Below are positions 50,178-63,510 of a DNA stretch of 64,000 nucleotides, one piece after another (position 1 is the stretch's first letter; every line of letters starts with the position of its first letter). The position numbers and the translations under genes are program-made. The stretch is from Clusia tigrina (Eukaryota; Arthropoda; Insecta; Diptera; Clusiidae), in the NCBI GenBank assembly GCA_920105625.2, contig OV050033.1, forward strand, positions 94,862,280 through 94,926,279, read 5' to 3'. Under the pieces are notes generated by a model that saw nothing but the letters and a program-made list of their open reading frames with translations, was not told the origin of the DNA and searched no databases.

Positions 50178-51740
50178 GCAACTTACAAATGCTTGTAACT
50201 TTTTACTGGTGCGTCATAAAACCTTGAAATTTTGTAACAATAAAGTACTCAAGCCTCCTGTCAATTTAAGCTATCGCTCAAAGCTATGCTACCCTTGAGT
50301 CCCAAATCAAACACTGATAAAGTTTCATATGGCCCTAACTTCTATACGGTACGTCCTACACCTATCAAAATTTGCAACATACAAATGCTTGTAACTTTTA
50401 ACTGGAGCGTCATAAAACCTTGAAATTGTGTAACAATAAAGTACTCGAGCCTCTTGTGAATTTAAGCTATCGCTCAAAGCTATGCTACCCTTGACTCCCA
50501 AATCAAACACTGATAAAACTTCAAATGGCCCTAACTTCTATACGGTACGTCCTACACCTATCAAAGTTTGCAACATACAAATGCTTGTAACTTTTTACTG
50601 GAGCGTCGTAAAACCTTGAAATTTTGTAACAATAAAGTACTCGAGCCTCTTCTCAATTTAAGCTATCGCTCAAAGGTATGCTACCCTTGAGTCCCAAATC
50701 AAACACTGATAAAGCTTCAAATGGCCCTAACTTCTATACGGTACGTCCTACACCTATCAAAGTTTGCAACATACAAATGCTTGTAACTTTTTACTGGAGC
50801 GTCGTAAAACCTTGAAATTTTGTAACAATAAAGTACTCGAGCCTCTTGTCAATTTAAGGTATCGCTCAAAGCTATGCTACCCTTGAGTCCCAAATCAAAC
50901 ACTGATAAAGCTCTAAATGGTCCTAACTTCTATACGGTACGTCCTACACCTATCAAAGTTTGCAACATACAAATGCTTGTAACTTTTTACTGGAGCGTGA
51001 TAAAACCTTGAAATTTTGTAACAATAAAGCACTCGAGCCTCTTGTCAATTTAAGCTATCGCTCAAAGCTATGCTACCCTTGAGTCCCAAATCAAACACTG
51101 ATAAAGCTTCAAATGGCCCTAACTTCTATACGGTACGTCCTACACCCATCAAAGTTTGCAACATACAAATGCTTGTAACTTTTTACTGGAGCGTCATAAA
51201 ACCTTGAAATTTTGTAACAATAAAGTACTCGAGCCTCTTGTCAATTTAAGCTATCGCTCAAAGCTATGCTACCCTTGAGTCCCAAATCAAACACTGATAA
51301 AAATTCAAATGGCCCTAACTTCTATACGGTACGTCCTACACCTATCAAAGTTTGCAACATATAAATGCTTGTAACTTTTTACTGCAGCGTCATAAAACCT
51401 TGAAATTTTGTAACAATAAGGTACTCCAGCCTCTTGTCAATTTAAGCTATCGCTCAAAGCAATGCTACCCTTGAGTCCCAAATCAAACACTGATAAAAAC
51501 TCAAATGGCCCTAACTTATATACGGTACGTCCTACACCCATCAAAGTTTGCAACATACAAATGCTTGTAACCTTTTACTGGAGCGTCAAAAAACCTTGAA
51601 ATTTTGTAACAATAAAGTACTCGAGCCTCTTGTCAATTTAAGGTATCGCTCAAACCTACTTTACCCTTGAGTCCCAAATCAAACACTGATAAAAATTCAA
51701 ATGGCCCTAACTTCTATACGGTACGCCCTACACCTATCAT

Positions 51741-53579
51741 TGTTTGCAACATACAAATGTTTGTAACTTTTTACTGGAGCGTCATAAAACCTTGAAATTT
51801 TGTAACAATAAAGTACTCGAGCCTCTTGTCAATTTAAGCTATCGCTCAAAGCTATGCTACCCTTGAGTCCCAAATCAAACACTGATAAACATTCAAATGG
51901 CCCTAACTTCTATACGGTACGTTCTACACCTATCAAAGTTTGCAACATTCAAATGCTTGTAACTTTTTACCGGATCGTCATAAAACCTTGAAATTTTGTA
52001 ACAATAAAGTACTCGAGCCTCTTGTCAATTTAAGCTATCGCTCAAAGCTGTGCTACTCTTGAGTTCCAAATCAAACACTGATAAAACTTCAAATGGCCCT
52101 AACTTCAATACGGTACGTTCTACACCTATCAAAGTTTGCAACATACAAATGCTTGTAACTTTTTACTGGAGCGTCATAAAACCTTGAAATTTTGTAACAA
52201 TAAAGTACTCGAGCCTATTGTCAATTTAAGCTATCGCTCAAAGCTGTACTACCCTTGAGTCCCAAATCAAACACTGATAAAGCTTCAAATGGGCCTAACT
52301 TATATACGGTACGTCCTACACCTATCAAAGTTTGCAACATACAAATGCTTGTAACTTTTTACTGGAGCGTCATGAAACCTTGAAATTTTGTAACAATAAA
52401 GTACTCGAGCCTTTTGTCAATTTAACTTATCGCTCAAAGCAGTGCTACCCTTGAGTCCCAAATCAAACACTGATAAAGCTTCAAATGGCCCTAACTTCTA
52501 AACGGTACGTCCTACACCTATCAAAGTTTGCAACATATAAATGCTTGTAACTTTTTATTGCAGCGTCATAAAACCTTGAAATTTTGTAACAATAAGGTAC
52601 TCGAGCCTCTTGTCAATTTAAGCTATCGCTCAAAGCAATGCTACCCTTGAGTCCCAAATCAAACACTGATAAAAACTCAAATGGCCCTAACTTATATACG
52701 GTACGTCCTACACCTATCAAAGTTTGCAACATACAAATGCTTGTAACTTTTTACTGGAGCGTCAAAAAACCTTGAAATTTTGTAACAATAAAGTACTCGA
52801 GCCTCTTGTCAATTTAAGCTATCGCTCAAAGCTATGCTATCCTTGAGTCCCAAATCAAACACTGATAAACATTCAAATGGCCCTAACTTCTATACGGTAC
52901 GTCCTACACCTATCAAAGTTTGCAAGATACAAATGCTTGTAACTTTTTACTGGAGCGTCATAAAACCTTGAAATTTTGTAACAATAAAGTACTCGAGCCT
53001 ATTGTCAATTTAAGCTATCTCTCAAAGCTGTACTACCCTTGAGTCCCAAATCAAACACTGATAAAGCTTCAAATGGCCCTAACTTCTATACGGTTCGTCC
53101 TACACCTATAAAAGTTTGCAACATATAAATGCTTGTAACTTTTTACTGGAGCGTCATAAAACCTTGAAATTTTGTAACAATAAAGTACTCGAGCCTCTTG
53201 TCAATTTAATCTATCGCTCAAAGCTGTGCTACCCTTGAGTCCCAAATCAAACACTGATAAAAATTGAAATGGCCCTAACTTCTATACGGTACGTCCTACA
53301 CCTATCAAAATTTGCAACATATAAATGCTTGTATTTTTTTACTGCAGCGTCATAAAACCTTGAAATTTTGTAACAATAAAGTACTCGAGCCTCTTGTCAA
53401 TTTAACCTATCGCTCAAAACTATGCTACCCTTGAGTCCCAAATCAAACACTGATAAAAATTCAAATGGCCCTAACTTATATACGGTACGTCCTACACCTA
53501 TCAAAGTTTGCTACATACAAATGCTTGTAACTTTTTACTGGAGCGTCATAAAACCTTGAAATTTTGTAACAATAGAGAG
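51741..53579 (+). repeat. Right-hand family, block copied at 59.8-61.0 kb
   Basis: Markers 'acatacaaatgtttg' (near 51750), 'ccggatcgtc' (51970), 'gctgtactaccc', 'cttctaaacgg' (near 52495) and 'aataaggtactcgag' recur at a constant offset of 8030 bp until about 52940. About three units (588 bp) after that point have no counterpart in the second copy. Confidence 0.8.
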
Positions 53580-55147
53580 AGCCTCTTGTCAATTTAAACT
53601 ATCGCTCAAAGCTGTGCTACCCTTGAGTCCGAAATCAAACACTGATAAAAATTCAAATGGCCCTAACTTATATACGGTACGTCCTACACCAATCAAAGTT
53701 TGCAACATACAAATGCTTGTAACTTTTTACTGGAGCGTCATGAAACCTTGAAATTTTGTAACAATAAAGTACTCGAGCCTCTTGTCAATTTAACTTATCG
53801 CTCAAAGCAGTGCTACCCTTGAGTCCCAAATCAAACACTGATAAAGCTTCAAATGGCCCTAACTTCTATACGGTACGTCCTACACCTATCAAAGTTTGCA
53901 ACATATAAAGGCTTGTAACTTTTTACTGGAGCGTCATAAAACCTTGAAATTTTGTAACAATAAAGTACTCGAGCCTCTGGTCAATTTAAGCTATCGGTCA
54001 AAGCTGTGCTACCCTTGAGTCCCAAATCAAACACTGATAAAAATTCAAATGGCCCTAACTTCTATACGGTACGTCCTACACCTATCAAAGTTTGCAACAT
54101 ATAAATGCTTGTAACTTTTTATTGCAGCGTCATAAAACCTTGAAATTTTGTAACAATAAAGTACTCGAGCCTCTTGTCAATTGAAGCTATCGCTCAAACC
54201 TATTTTACCCTTGAGTCCCAAATCAAACACTGATAAAAATTCCAAAGGCCCTAACTTCTATACGGTACGTCCTACACCTATCAAAGTTTGCAACATACAA
54301 ATGTTTGTAACTTTTTACTGGAGCGTCATAAAACCTTGAAATTTTGTAACAATAAAGTACTCGAGCCTTTTGTCAATTTAAGCTATCGCTCAAAGCTATG
54401 CTACCCTTGAGTCCCAAATCAAACACTGATAAAAATTCAAATGGCCCTAACTTCTATACGGTACGTCCTACACCTATCAAAGTTTGCAACATTCAAATGC
54501 TTGTAACTTTTTACCGGATCGTCATAAAACCTTGAAATTTTATAACAATAAAGTACTCGAGCCTCTTGTCAATTTAAGCTATCGCTCAAAGCTGTGCTAC
54601 CCTTGAGTTCCAAATCAAACACTGATAAAACTTCAAATGGCTCTAACTTCAATACGGTACGTCCTACACCTATCAAATTTTGCAACATACAAATGCTTGT
54701 AACTTTTTACTGAAGCGTCATAAAACCTTGAAATTTTGTAACAATAAAGTACTCGAGCCTCTTGTCAATTTAAGCTATCGCTCAAAGCAATGCTACCCTT
54801 GAGTCCCAAATCAAACACTGATAAAAATTGAAATGGCCCTAACTTCTATACGGTACGTCCTACACCTATCAAAGTTTGCAACATATAAATGCTTCTAACT
54901 TTTTACTGCAGCGTCATAAAACCTTAAAATTTTGTAACAATAAAGTACTCCAGCCTCTTGTCAATGTAAGCTATCGCTCAAAGCTATGCTACCCTTGAGT
55001 CCCAAATCAAACACTGATAAAAATTCAATTGGCCCTAACTTATATACGGTACGTCCTACACCTATCAATGTTTGCAACATACAAATGCTTGTAACTTTTT
55101 ACTGGAGCGTCATAAAACCTTGAAATTTTGTAACAATAAATTACTAG
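53580..55147 (+). repeat. Eight-monomer tandem duplication, copy 1 (1568 bp)
   Basis: Exactly eight monomers. 'caccaatcaaag' (near 53687), 'caattgaagctatcg' (near 54178) and 'ccggatcgtc' (54514) recur exactly 1568 bp downstream. Only about two differences were seen. Confidence 0.88.
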
Positions 55148-56715
55148 AGCCTCTTGTCAATTTAAACTATCGCTCAAAGCTGTGCTACCCTTGAGTCCGA
55201 AATCAAACACTGATAAAAATTCAAATGGCCCTAACTTATATACGGTACGTCCTACACCAATCAAAGTTTGCAACATACAAATGCTTGTAACTTTTTACTG
55301 GAGCGTCATGAAACCTTGAAATTTTGTAACAATAAAGTACTCGAGCCTCTTGTCAATTTAACTTATCGCTCAAAGCAGTGCTACCCTTGAGTCCCAAATC
55401 AAACACTGATAAAGCTTCAAATGGCCCTAACTTCTATACGGTACGTCCTACACCTATCAAAGTTTGCAACATATAAAGGCTTGTAACTTTTTACTGGAGC
55501 GTCATAAAACCTTGAAATTTTGTAACAATAAAGTACTCGAGCCTCTGGTCAATTTAAGCTATCGGTCAAAGCTGTGCTACCCTTGAGTCCCAAATCAAAC
55601 ACTGATAAAAATTCAAATGGCCCTAACTTCTATACGGTACGTCCTACACCTATCAAAGTTTGCAACATATAAATGCTTGTAACTTTTTATTGCAGCGTCA
55701 TAAAACCTTGAAATTTTGTAACAATAAAGTACTCGAGCCTCTTGTCAATTGAAGCTATCGCTCAAACCTATTTTACCCTTGAGTCCCAAATCAAACACTG
55801 ATAAAAATTCCAAAGGCCCTAACTTCTATACGGTACGTCCTACACCTATCAAAGTTTGCAACATACAAATGTTTGTAACTTTTTACTGGAGCGTCATAAA
55901 ACCTTGAAATTTTGTAACAATAAAGTACTCGAGCCTTTTGTCAATTTAAGCTATCGCTCAAAGCTATGCTACCCTTGAGTCCCAAATCAAACACTGATAA
56001 AAATTCAAATGGCCCTAACTTCTATACGGTACGTCCTACACCTATCAAAGTTTGCAACATTCAAATGCTTGTAACTTTTTACCGGATCGTCATAAAACCT
56101 TGAAATTTTATAACAATAAAGTACTCGAGCCTCTTGTCAATTTAAGCTATCGCTCAAAGCTGTGCTACCCTTGAGTTCCAAATCAAACACTGATAAAACT
56201 TCAAATGGCTCTAACTTCAATACGGTACGTCCTACACCTATCAAATTTTGCAACATACAAATGCTTGTAACTTTTTACTGAAGCGTCATAAAACCTTGAA
56301 ATTTTGTAACAATAAAGTACTCGAGCCTCTTGTCAATTTAAGCTATCGCTCAAAGCTGTGCTACCCTTGAGTCCCAAATCAAACACTGATAAAAATTGAA
56401 ATGGCCCTAACTTCTATACGGTACGTCCTACACCTATCAAAGTTTGCAACATATAAATGCTTCTAACTTTTTACTGCACCGTCATAAAACCTTAAAATTT
56501 TGTAACAATAAAGTACTCCAGCCTCTTGTCAATGTAAGCTATCGCTCAAAGCTATGCTACCCTTGAGTCCCAAATCAAACACTGATAAAAATTCAATTGG
56601 CCCTAACTTATATACGGTACGTCCTACACCTATCAATGTTTGCAACATACAAATGCTTGTAACTTTTTACTGGAGCGTCATAAAACCTTGAAATTTTGTA
56701 ACAATAAATTACTAG
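55148..56715 (+). repeat. Eight-monomer tandem duplication, copy 2
   Basis: Second copy. Differences noted: 'ctcaaagctgtgc' (near 56347) for 'ctcaaagcaatgc', and 'actgcaccgtc' (near 56474) for 'actgcagcgtc'. Its right part is also the start of the overlapping 1763-bp duplication. Confidence 0.88.
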
Positions 56716-57782
56716 AGCCTCTTGTCAATTTAAACTATCGCTCAAAGCTGTGCTACCCTTGAGTCCCAAATCAAACACTGATAAAAATTCAAATGGCCCT
56801 AACTTATATACGGTACGTCCTACACCTATCAAAGTTTGCAACATACAAATGCTTGTAACTTTTTACTGGAGCGTCATGAAACCTTGAAATTTTGTAACAA
56901 TAAAGTACTCGAGCCTCTTGTCAATTTAACCTATCGCTCAAAGCAGTGCTACCCTTGAGTCCCAAATCAAACACTGATAAAGCTTCAAATGGCCCAAACT
57001 TCTATACGGTACGTCCTACACCTATCAAAGCTGGCAACATATAAATGCTTGTAACTTTTTACTGGAGCGTCATAAAACCTTGAAATTTAGTAACAATAAA
57101 GTACTCGAGCCTCTTGTCAATTTAAGCTATCGCTCAAAGCAATGCTACCCTTGAGTCCCAAATTAAACATTGATAAAAATTGAAATGGCCCTAACTTCTA
57201 TACGGTACGTCCTACACCTATCAAAATTTGCTACATATGAATGCTTGTAACTTTTTACTGCAGCGTCATAAAACCTTGAAATTTTGTAACAATAAAGTAC
57301 TCGAGCCTCTTGTCAATTTAACCTATCGCTCAAAACTATGCTACCCTTGAGTCCCAAATCAAACACTGATAAAAATTCAAATGGCCCTAACTTCTATACG
57401 GTACGTCCTACACCTATCAAAGTTTGCAACATTCAAATGCTTGTAACTTTTTACCGGATCGTCATAAAACCTTGGAATTTTGTAACAATAAAGTACTCGA
57501 GCCTCTTGTCAATTTAAGCTATCGCTCAAAGCTGTGCTACCCTTGAGTTCCAAATCAAACACTGATAAAACTTCAAATGGCCCTAACTTCAATACGGTAC
57601 GTCCTACACCTATCAAAGTTTGCAACATACAAATGCTTGTAACTTTTTACTGAAGCGTCATAAAACCTTGAAATTTTGTAACAATAAAGTACTCGAGCCT
57701 CTTGTCAATTTAAGCTATCGCTCAAAGCTGTGCTACCCTTGAGTCCCAAATCAACACTGATAAAAATTGAAATGGCCCTAAC
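56020..57782 (+). repeat. Nine-monomer tandem duplication, copy 1 (1763 bp)
   Basis: Nine monomers, one base short because of 'aaatcaacactg' (near 57750). Markers at 56083 (cggatcgtc), 57031 (ctggcaac) and 57455 recur at 57846, 58794 and 59218, all at an offset of 1763 bp. It overlaps the right part of the preceding eight-monomer copy, so it was duplicated after that event. Confidence 0.85.
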
Positions 57783-59545
57783 TTCTATACGGTACGTCCT
57801 ACACCTATCAAAGTTTGCAACATTCAAATGCTTGTAACTTTTTACCGGATCGTCATAAAACCTTGAAATTTTATAACAATAAAGTACTCGAGCCTCTTGT
57901 CAATTTAAGCTATCGCTCAAAGCTGTGCTACCCTTGAGTTCCAAATCAAACACTGATAAAACTTCAAATGGCTCTAACTTCAATACGGTACGTCCTACAC
58001 CTATCAAATTTTGCAACATACAAATGCTTGTAACTTTTTACTGAAGCGTCATAAAACCTTGAAATTTTGTAACAATAAAGTACTCGAGCCTCTTGTCAAT
58101 TTAAGCTATCGCTCAAAGCTGTGCTACCCTTGAGTCCCAAATCAAACACTGATAAAAATTGAAATGGCCCTAACTTCTATACGGTACGTCCTACACCTAT
58201 CAAAGTTTGCAACATATAAATGCTTCTAACTTTTTACTGCAGCGTCATAAAACCTTAAAATTTTGTAACAATAAAGTACTCCAGCCTCTTGTCAATGTAA
58301 GCTATCGCTCAAAGCTATGCTACCCTTGAGTCCCAAATCAAACACTGATAAAAATTCAATTGGCCCTAACTTATATACGGTACGTCCTACACCTATCAAT
58401 GTTTGCAACATACAAATGCTTGTAACTTTTTACTGGAGCGTCATAAAACCTTGAAATTTTGTAACAATAAATTACTAGAGCCTCTTGTCAATTTAAACTA
58501 TCGCTCAAAGCTGTGCTACCCTTGAGTCCCAAATCAAACACTGATAAAAATTCAAATGGCCCTAACTTATATACGGTACGTCCTACACCTATCAAAGTTT
58601 GCAACATACAAATGCTTGTAACTTTTTACTGGAGCGTCATGAAACCTTGAAATTTTGTAACAATAAAGTACTCGAGCCTCTTGTCAATTTAACCTATCGC
58701 TCAAAGCAGTGCTACCCTTGAGTCCCAAATCAAACACTGATAAAGCTTCAAATGGCCCAAACTTCTATACGGTACGTCCTACACCTATCAAAGCTGGCAA
58801 CATATAAATGCTTGTAACTTTTTACTGGAGCGTCATAAAACCTTGAAATTTAGTAACAATAAAGTACTCGAGCCTCTTGTCAATTTAAGCTATCGCTCAA
58901 AGCAATGCTACCCTTGAGTCCCAAATTAAACATTGATAAAAATTGAAATGGCCCTAACTTCTATACGGTACGTCCTACACCTATCAAAATTTGCTACATA
59001 TGAATGCTTGTAACTTTTTACTGCAGCGTCATAAAACCTTGAAATTTTGTAACAATAAAGTACTCGAGCCTCTTGTCAATTTAACCTATCGCTCAAAACT
59101 ATGCTACCCTTGAGTCCCAAATCAAACACTGATAAAAATTCAAATGGCCCTAACTTCTATACGGTACGTCCTACACCTATCAAAGTTTGCAACATTCAAA
59201 TGCTTGTAACTTTTTACCGGATCGTCATAAAACCTTGGAATTTTGTAACAATAAAGTACTCGAGCCTCTTGTCAATTTAAGCTATCGCTCAAAGCTGTGC
59301 TACCCTTGAGTTCCAAATCAAACACTGATAAAACTTCAAATGGCCCTAACTTCAATACGGTACGTCCTACACCTATCAAAGTTTGCAACATACAAATGCT
59401 TGTAACTTTTTACTGAAGCGTCATAAAACCTTGAAATTTTGTAACAATAAAGTACTCGAGCCTCTTGTCAATTTAAGCTATCGCTCAAAGCTGTGCTACC
59501 CTTGAGTCCCAAATCAACACTGATAAAAATTGAAATGGCCCTAAC
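57783..59545 (+). repeat. Nine-monomer tandem duplication, copy 2
   Basis: Second copy of 56020-57782, nearly identical. It keeps the 'aaatcaacactg' deletion (near 59511) and 'caaagctggcaac' (58790). Confidence 0.85.
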
Positions 59546-60965
59546 TTCTATACGGTACGTCCTACACCTATCAAAGTTTGCAACATATAAATGCTTCTAA
59601 CTTTTTACTGCAGCGTCATAAAACCTTAAAATTTTGTAACAATAAAGTACTCGAGCCTCTTGTCAATGTAAGCTATCGCTCAAAGCTATGCTACCCTTGA
59701 GTCCCAAATCAAACACTGATAAAAATTCAATTGGCCCTAACTTATATACGGTACGTCCTACACCTATCAATGTTTGCAACATACAAATGTTTGTAACTTT
59801 TTACTGGAGCGTCATAAAACCTTGAAATTTTGTAACAATAAAGTACTCGAGCCGCTTGTCAATTTAAGCTATCGCTCAAAGCTATGCTACCCTTGAGTCC
59901 CAAATCAAACACTGATAAACATTCAAATGGCCCTAACTTCTATACGGTACGTTCTACACCTATCAAAGTTTGCAACATTCAAATGCTTGTAACTTTTTAC
60001 CGGATCGTCATAAAACCTTGAAATTTTGTAACAATAAAGTACTCGAGCCTCTTGTCAATTTAAGCTATCGCTCAAAGCTGTGCTACTCTTGAGTTCCAAA
60101 TCAAACACTGATAAAACTTCAAATGGCCCTAACTTCAATACGGTACGTCCTACACCTATCAAAGTTTGCAACATACAAATGCTTGTAACTTTTTACTGGA
60201 GCGTCATAAAACCTTGAAATTTTGTAACAATAAAGTACTCGAGCCTATTGTCAATTTAAGCTATCGCTCAAAGCTGTACTACCCTTGAGTCCCAAATCAA
60301 ACACTGATAAAGCTTCAAATGGGCCTAACTTATATACGGTACGTCCTACACCTATCAAAGTTTGCAACATACAAATGCTTGTAACTTTTTACTGGAGCGT
60401 CATGAAACCTTGAAATTTTGTAACAATAAAGTACTCGAGCCTCTTGTCAATTTAACTTATCGCTCAAAGCAGTGCTACCCTTGAGTCCCAAATCAAACAC
60501 TGATAAAGCTTCAAATGGCCCTAACTTCTAAACGGTACGTCCTACACCTATCAAAGTTTGCAACATATAAATGCTTGTAACTTTTTATTGCAGCGTCATA
60601 AAACCTTGAAATTTTGTAACAATAAGGTACTCGAGCCTCTTGTCAAGTTAAGCTATCGCTCAAAGCAATGCTAGCCTTGAGTCCCAAATCAAACACTGAT
60701 AAAAACTCAAATGGCCCTAACTTATATACGGTACGTCCTACACCTATCAAAGTTTGCAACATACAAATGCTTGTAACTTTTTACTGGAGCGTCAAAAAAC
60801 CTTGAAATTTTGTAACAATAAAGTACTCGAGCCTCTTGTCAATTTAAGCTATCGCTCAAAGCTATGCTATCCTTGAGTCCCAAATCAAACACTGATAAAC
60901 ATTCAAATGGCCCTAACTTCTATACGGTACGTCCTACACCTATCAAAGTTTGCAACATACAAATG
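59546..60965 (+). repeat. Long-range copy of 51.7-52.9 kb
   Basis: From about 59771 the order matches 51741-52935 at an offset of 8030 bp ('ccggatcgtc' at 60000, 'gctgtactaccc', 'cttctaaacgg' near 60525). The first ~225 bases join this block to the end of the nine-monomer copy. Confidence 0.8.
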
Positions 60966-62479
60966 CTTGTAACTTTTTACTGGAGCGTCATAAAACCTTG
61001 AAATTTTGTAACAATAGAGAGAGCCTCTTGTCAATTTAAACTATCGCTCAAAGCTGTGCTACCCTTGAGTCCGAAATCAAACACTGATAAAAATTCAAAT
61101 GGCCCTAACTTATATACGGTACGTCCTACACCAATCAAAGTTTGCAACATACAAATGCTTGTAACTTTTTACTGGAGCGTCATGAAACCTTGAAATTTTG
61201 TAACAATAAAGTACTCGAGCCTCTTGTCAATTTAACTTATCGCTCAAAGCAGTGCTACCCTTGAGTCCCAAATCAAACACTGATAAAGCTTCAAATGGCC
61301 CTAACTTCTATACGGTACGTCCTACACCTATCAAAGTTTGCAACATATAAAGGCTTGTAACTTTTTACTGGAGCGTCATAAAACCTTGAAATTTTGTAAC
61401 AATAAAGTACTCGAGCCTCTGGTCAATTTAAGCTATCGGTCAAAGCTGTGCTACCCTTGAGTCCCAAATCAAACACTGATAAAAATTCAAATGGCCCTAA
61501 CTTCTATACGGTACGTCCTACACCTATCAAAGTTTGCAACATATAAATGCTTGTAACTTTTTATTGCAGCGTCATAAAACCTTGAAATTTTGTAACAATA
61601 AAGTACTCGAGCCTCTTGTCAATTTAAGCTATCGCTCAAACCTATTTTACCCTTGAGTCCCAAATCAAACACTGATAAAAATTCCAAAGGCCCTAACTTC
61701 TATACGGTACGTCCTACACCTATCAAAGTTTGCAACATACAAATGTTTGTAACTTTTTACTGGAGCGTCATAAAACCTTGAAATTTTGTAACAATAAAGT
61801 ACTCGAGCCTTTTGTCAATTTAAGCTATCGCTCAAAGCTATGCTACCCTTGAGTCCCAAATCAAACACTGATAAAAATTCAAATGGCCCTAACTTCTATA
61901 CGGTACGTCCTACACCTATCAAAGTTTGCAACATTCAAATGCTTGTAACTTTTTACCGGATCGTCATAAAACCTTGAAATTTTATAACAATAAAGTACTC
62001 GAGCCTCTTGTCAATTTAAGCTATCGCTCAAAGCTGTGCTACCCTTGAGTTCCAAATCAAACACTGATAAAACTTCAAATGGCTCTAACTTCAATACGGT
62101 ACGTCCTACACCTATCAAAGTTTGCAACATACAAATGCTTGTAACTTTTTACTGAAGCGTCATAAAACCTTGAAATTTTGTAACAATAAAGTACTCGAGC
62201 CTCTTGTCAATTTAAGCTATCGCTCAAAGCTGTGCTACCCTTGAGTCCCAAATCAAACACTGATAAAAATTGAAATGGCCCTAACTTCTATACGGTACGT
62301 CCTACACCTATCAAAGTTTGCAACATATAAATGCTTCTAACTTTTTACTGCAGCGTCATAAAACCTTAAAATTTTGTAACAATAAAGTACTCGAGCCTCT
62401 TGTCAATGTAAGCTATCGCTCAAAGCTATGCTACCCTTGAGTCCCAAATCAAACACTGATAAAAATTCAATTGGCCCTA
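60966..62479 (+). repeat. Long-range copy of 53.5-54.9 kb
   Basis: The rare variant 'acaatagagagagcc' (61011) matches 53569 at an offset of 7442 bp, as do 'caccaatcaaag' and 'ccggatcgtc' (61956). The change from 8030 to 7442 (588 bp) is exactly three monomers, so three units were lost here or gained in the first copy. Confidence 0.8.
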
Positions 62480-63510
62480 ACTTATATACGGTACGTCCTA
62501 CACCTATCAAAGCTGGCAATATATAAATGCTTGTAACTTTTTACTGGAGCGTCATAAAACCTTGAAATTTAGTAACAATAAAGTACTCGAGCCTCTTGTC
62601 AATTTAAGCTATCGCTCAAAGCAATGCTACCCTTGAGTCCCAAATTAAACATTGATAAAAATTGAAATGGCCCTAACTTCTATACGGTACGTCCTACACC
62701 TATCAAAATTTGCTACATATAAATGCTTGTAACTTTTTACTGCAGCGTCATAAAACCTTGAAATTTTGTAACAATAAAGTACTCGAGCCTCTTGTCAATT
62801 TAACCTATCGCTCAAAACTATGCTACCCTTGAGTCCCAAATCAAACACTGATAAAAATTCAAATGGCCCTAACTTCTATACGGTACGTCCTACACCTATC
62901 AAAGTTTGCAACATTCAAATGCTTGTAACTTTTTACCGGATCGTCATAAAACCTTGGAATTTTGTAACAATAAAGTACTCGAGCCTCTTGTCAATTTAAG
63001 CTATCGCTCAAAGCTGTGCTACCCTTGAGTTCCAAATCAAACACTGATAAAACTTCAAATGGCCCTAACTTCAATACGGTACGTCCTACACCTATCAAAG
63101 TTTGCAACATACAAATGCTTGTAACTTTTTACTGAAGCGTCATAAAACCTTGAAATTTTGTAACAATAAAGTACTCGAGCCTCTTGTCAATTTAAGCTAT
63201 CGCTCAAAGCTGTGCTACCCTTGAGTCCCAAATCAACACTGATAAAAATTGAAATGGCCCTAACTTCTATACGGTACGTCCTACACCTATCAAAGTTTGC
63301 AACATATAAATGCTTCTAACTTTTTACTGCAGCGTCATAAAACCTTAAAATTTTGTAACAATAAAGTACTCGAGCCTCTTGTCAATGTAAGCTATCGCTC
63401 AAAGCTATGCTACCCTTGAGTCCCAAATCAAACACTGATAAAAATTCAATTGGCCCTAACTTATATACGGTACGTCCTACACCTATCAATGTTTGCAACA
63501 TACAAATGCT
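62480..63510 (+). repeat. Copy of 58.76-59.79 kb
   Basis: 'ctggcaat' (62513), 'cggatcgtc' (62937) and 'aaatcaacactg' (63230) match 58794, 59218 and 59511 at an offset of 3719 bp. It joins the preceding block abruptly near 62.5 kb. Confidence 0.8.

Larger units (their letters stand above)
48141..51740 (+). repeat. Mosaic segment between left and right variant families
   Basis: About nineteen units. Two 107-bp short units (48398-48504 and 50071-50177) lie 1673 bp apart, both with 'aaccatagtactcg'. A stretch at about 49320-49890 repeats HOR monomers 6, 1, 2 and 3 (gtttggaacat at 49484). From about 51380 'ctgcagcgtc' and 'caaagcaatgc' appear, which typify the right-hand family. Confidence 0.75.

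Noticed and set aside
53569..53583. 'acaatagagagagcc' as a microsatellite or element boundary
   Set aside because: It is a short deletion with substitution in the 'acaataaagtactcgagcc' segment. Satellite continues on both sides in register.
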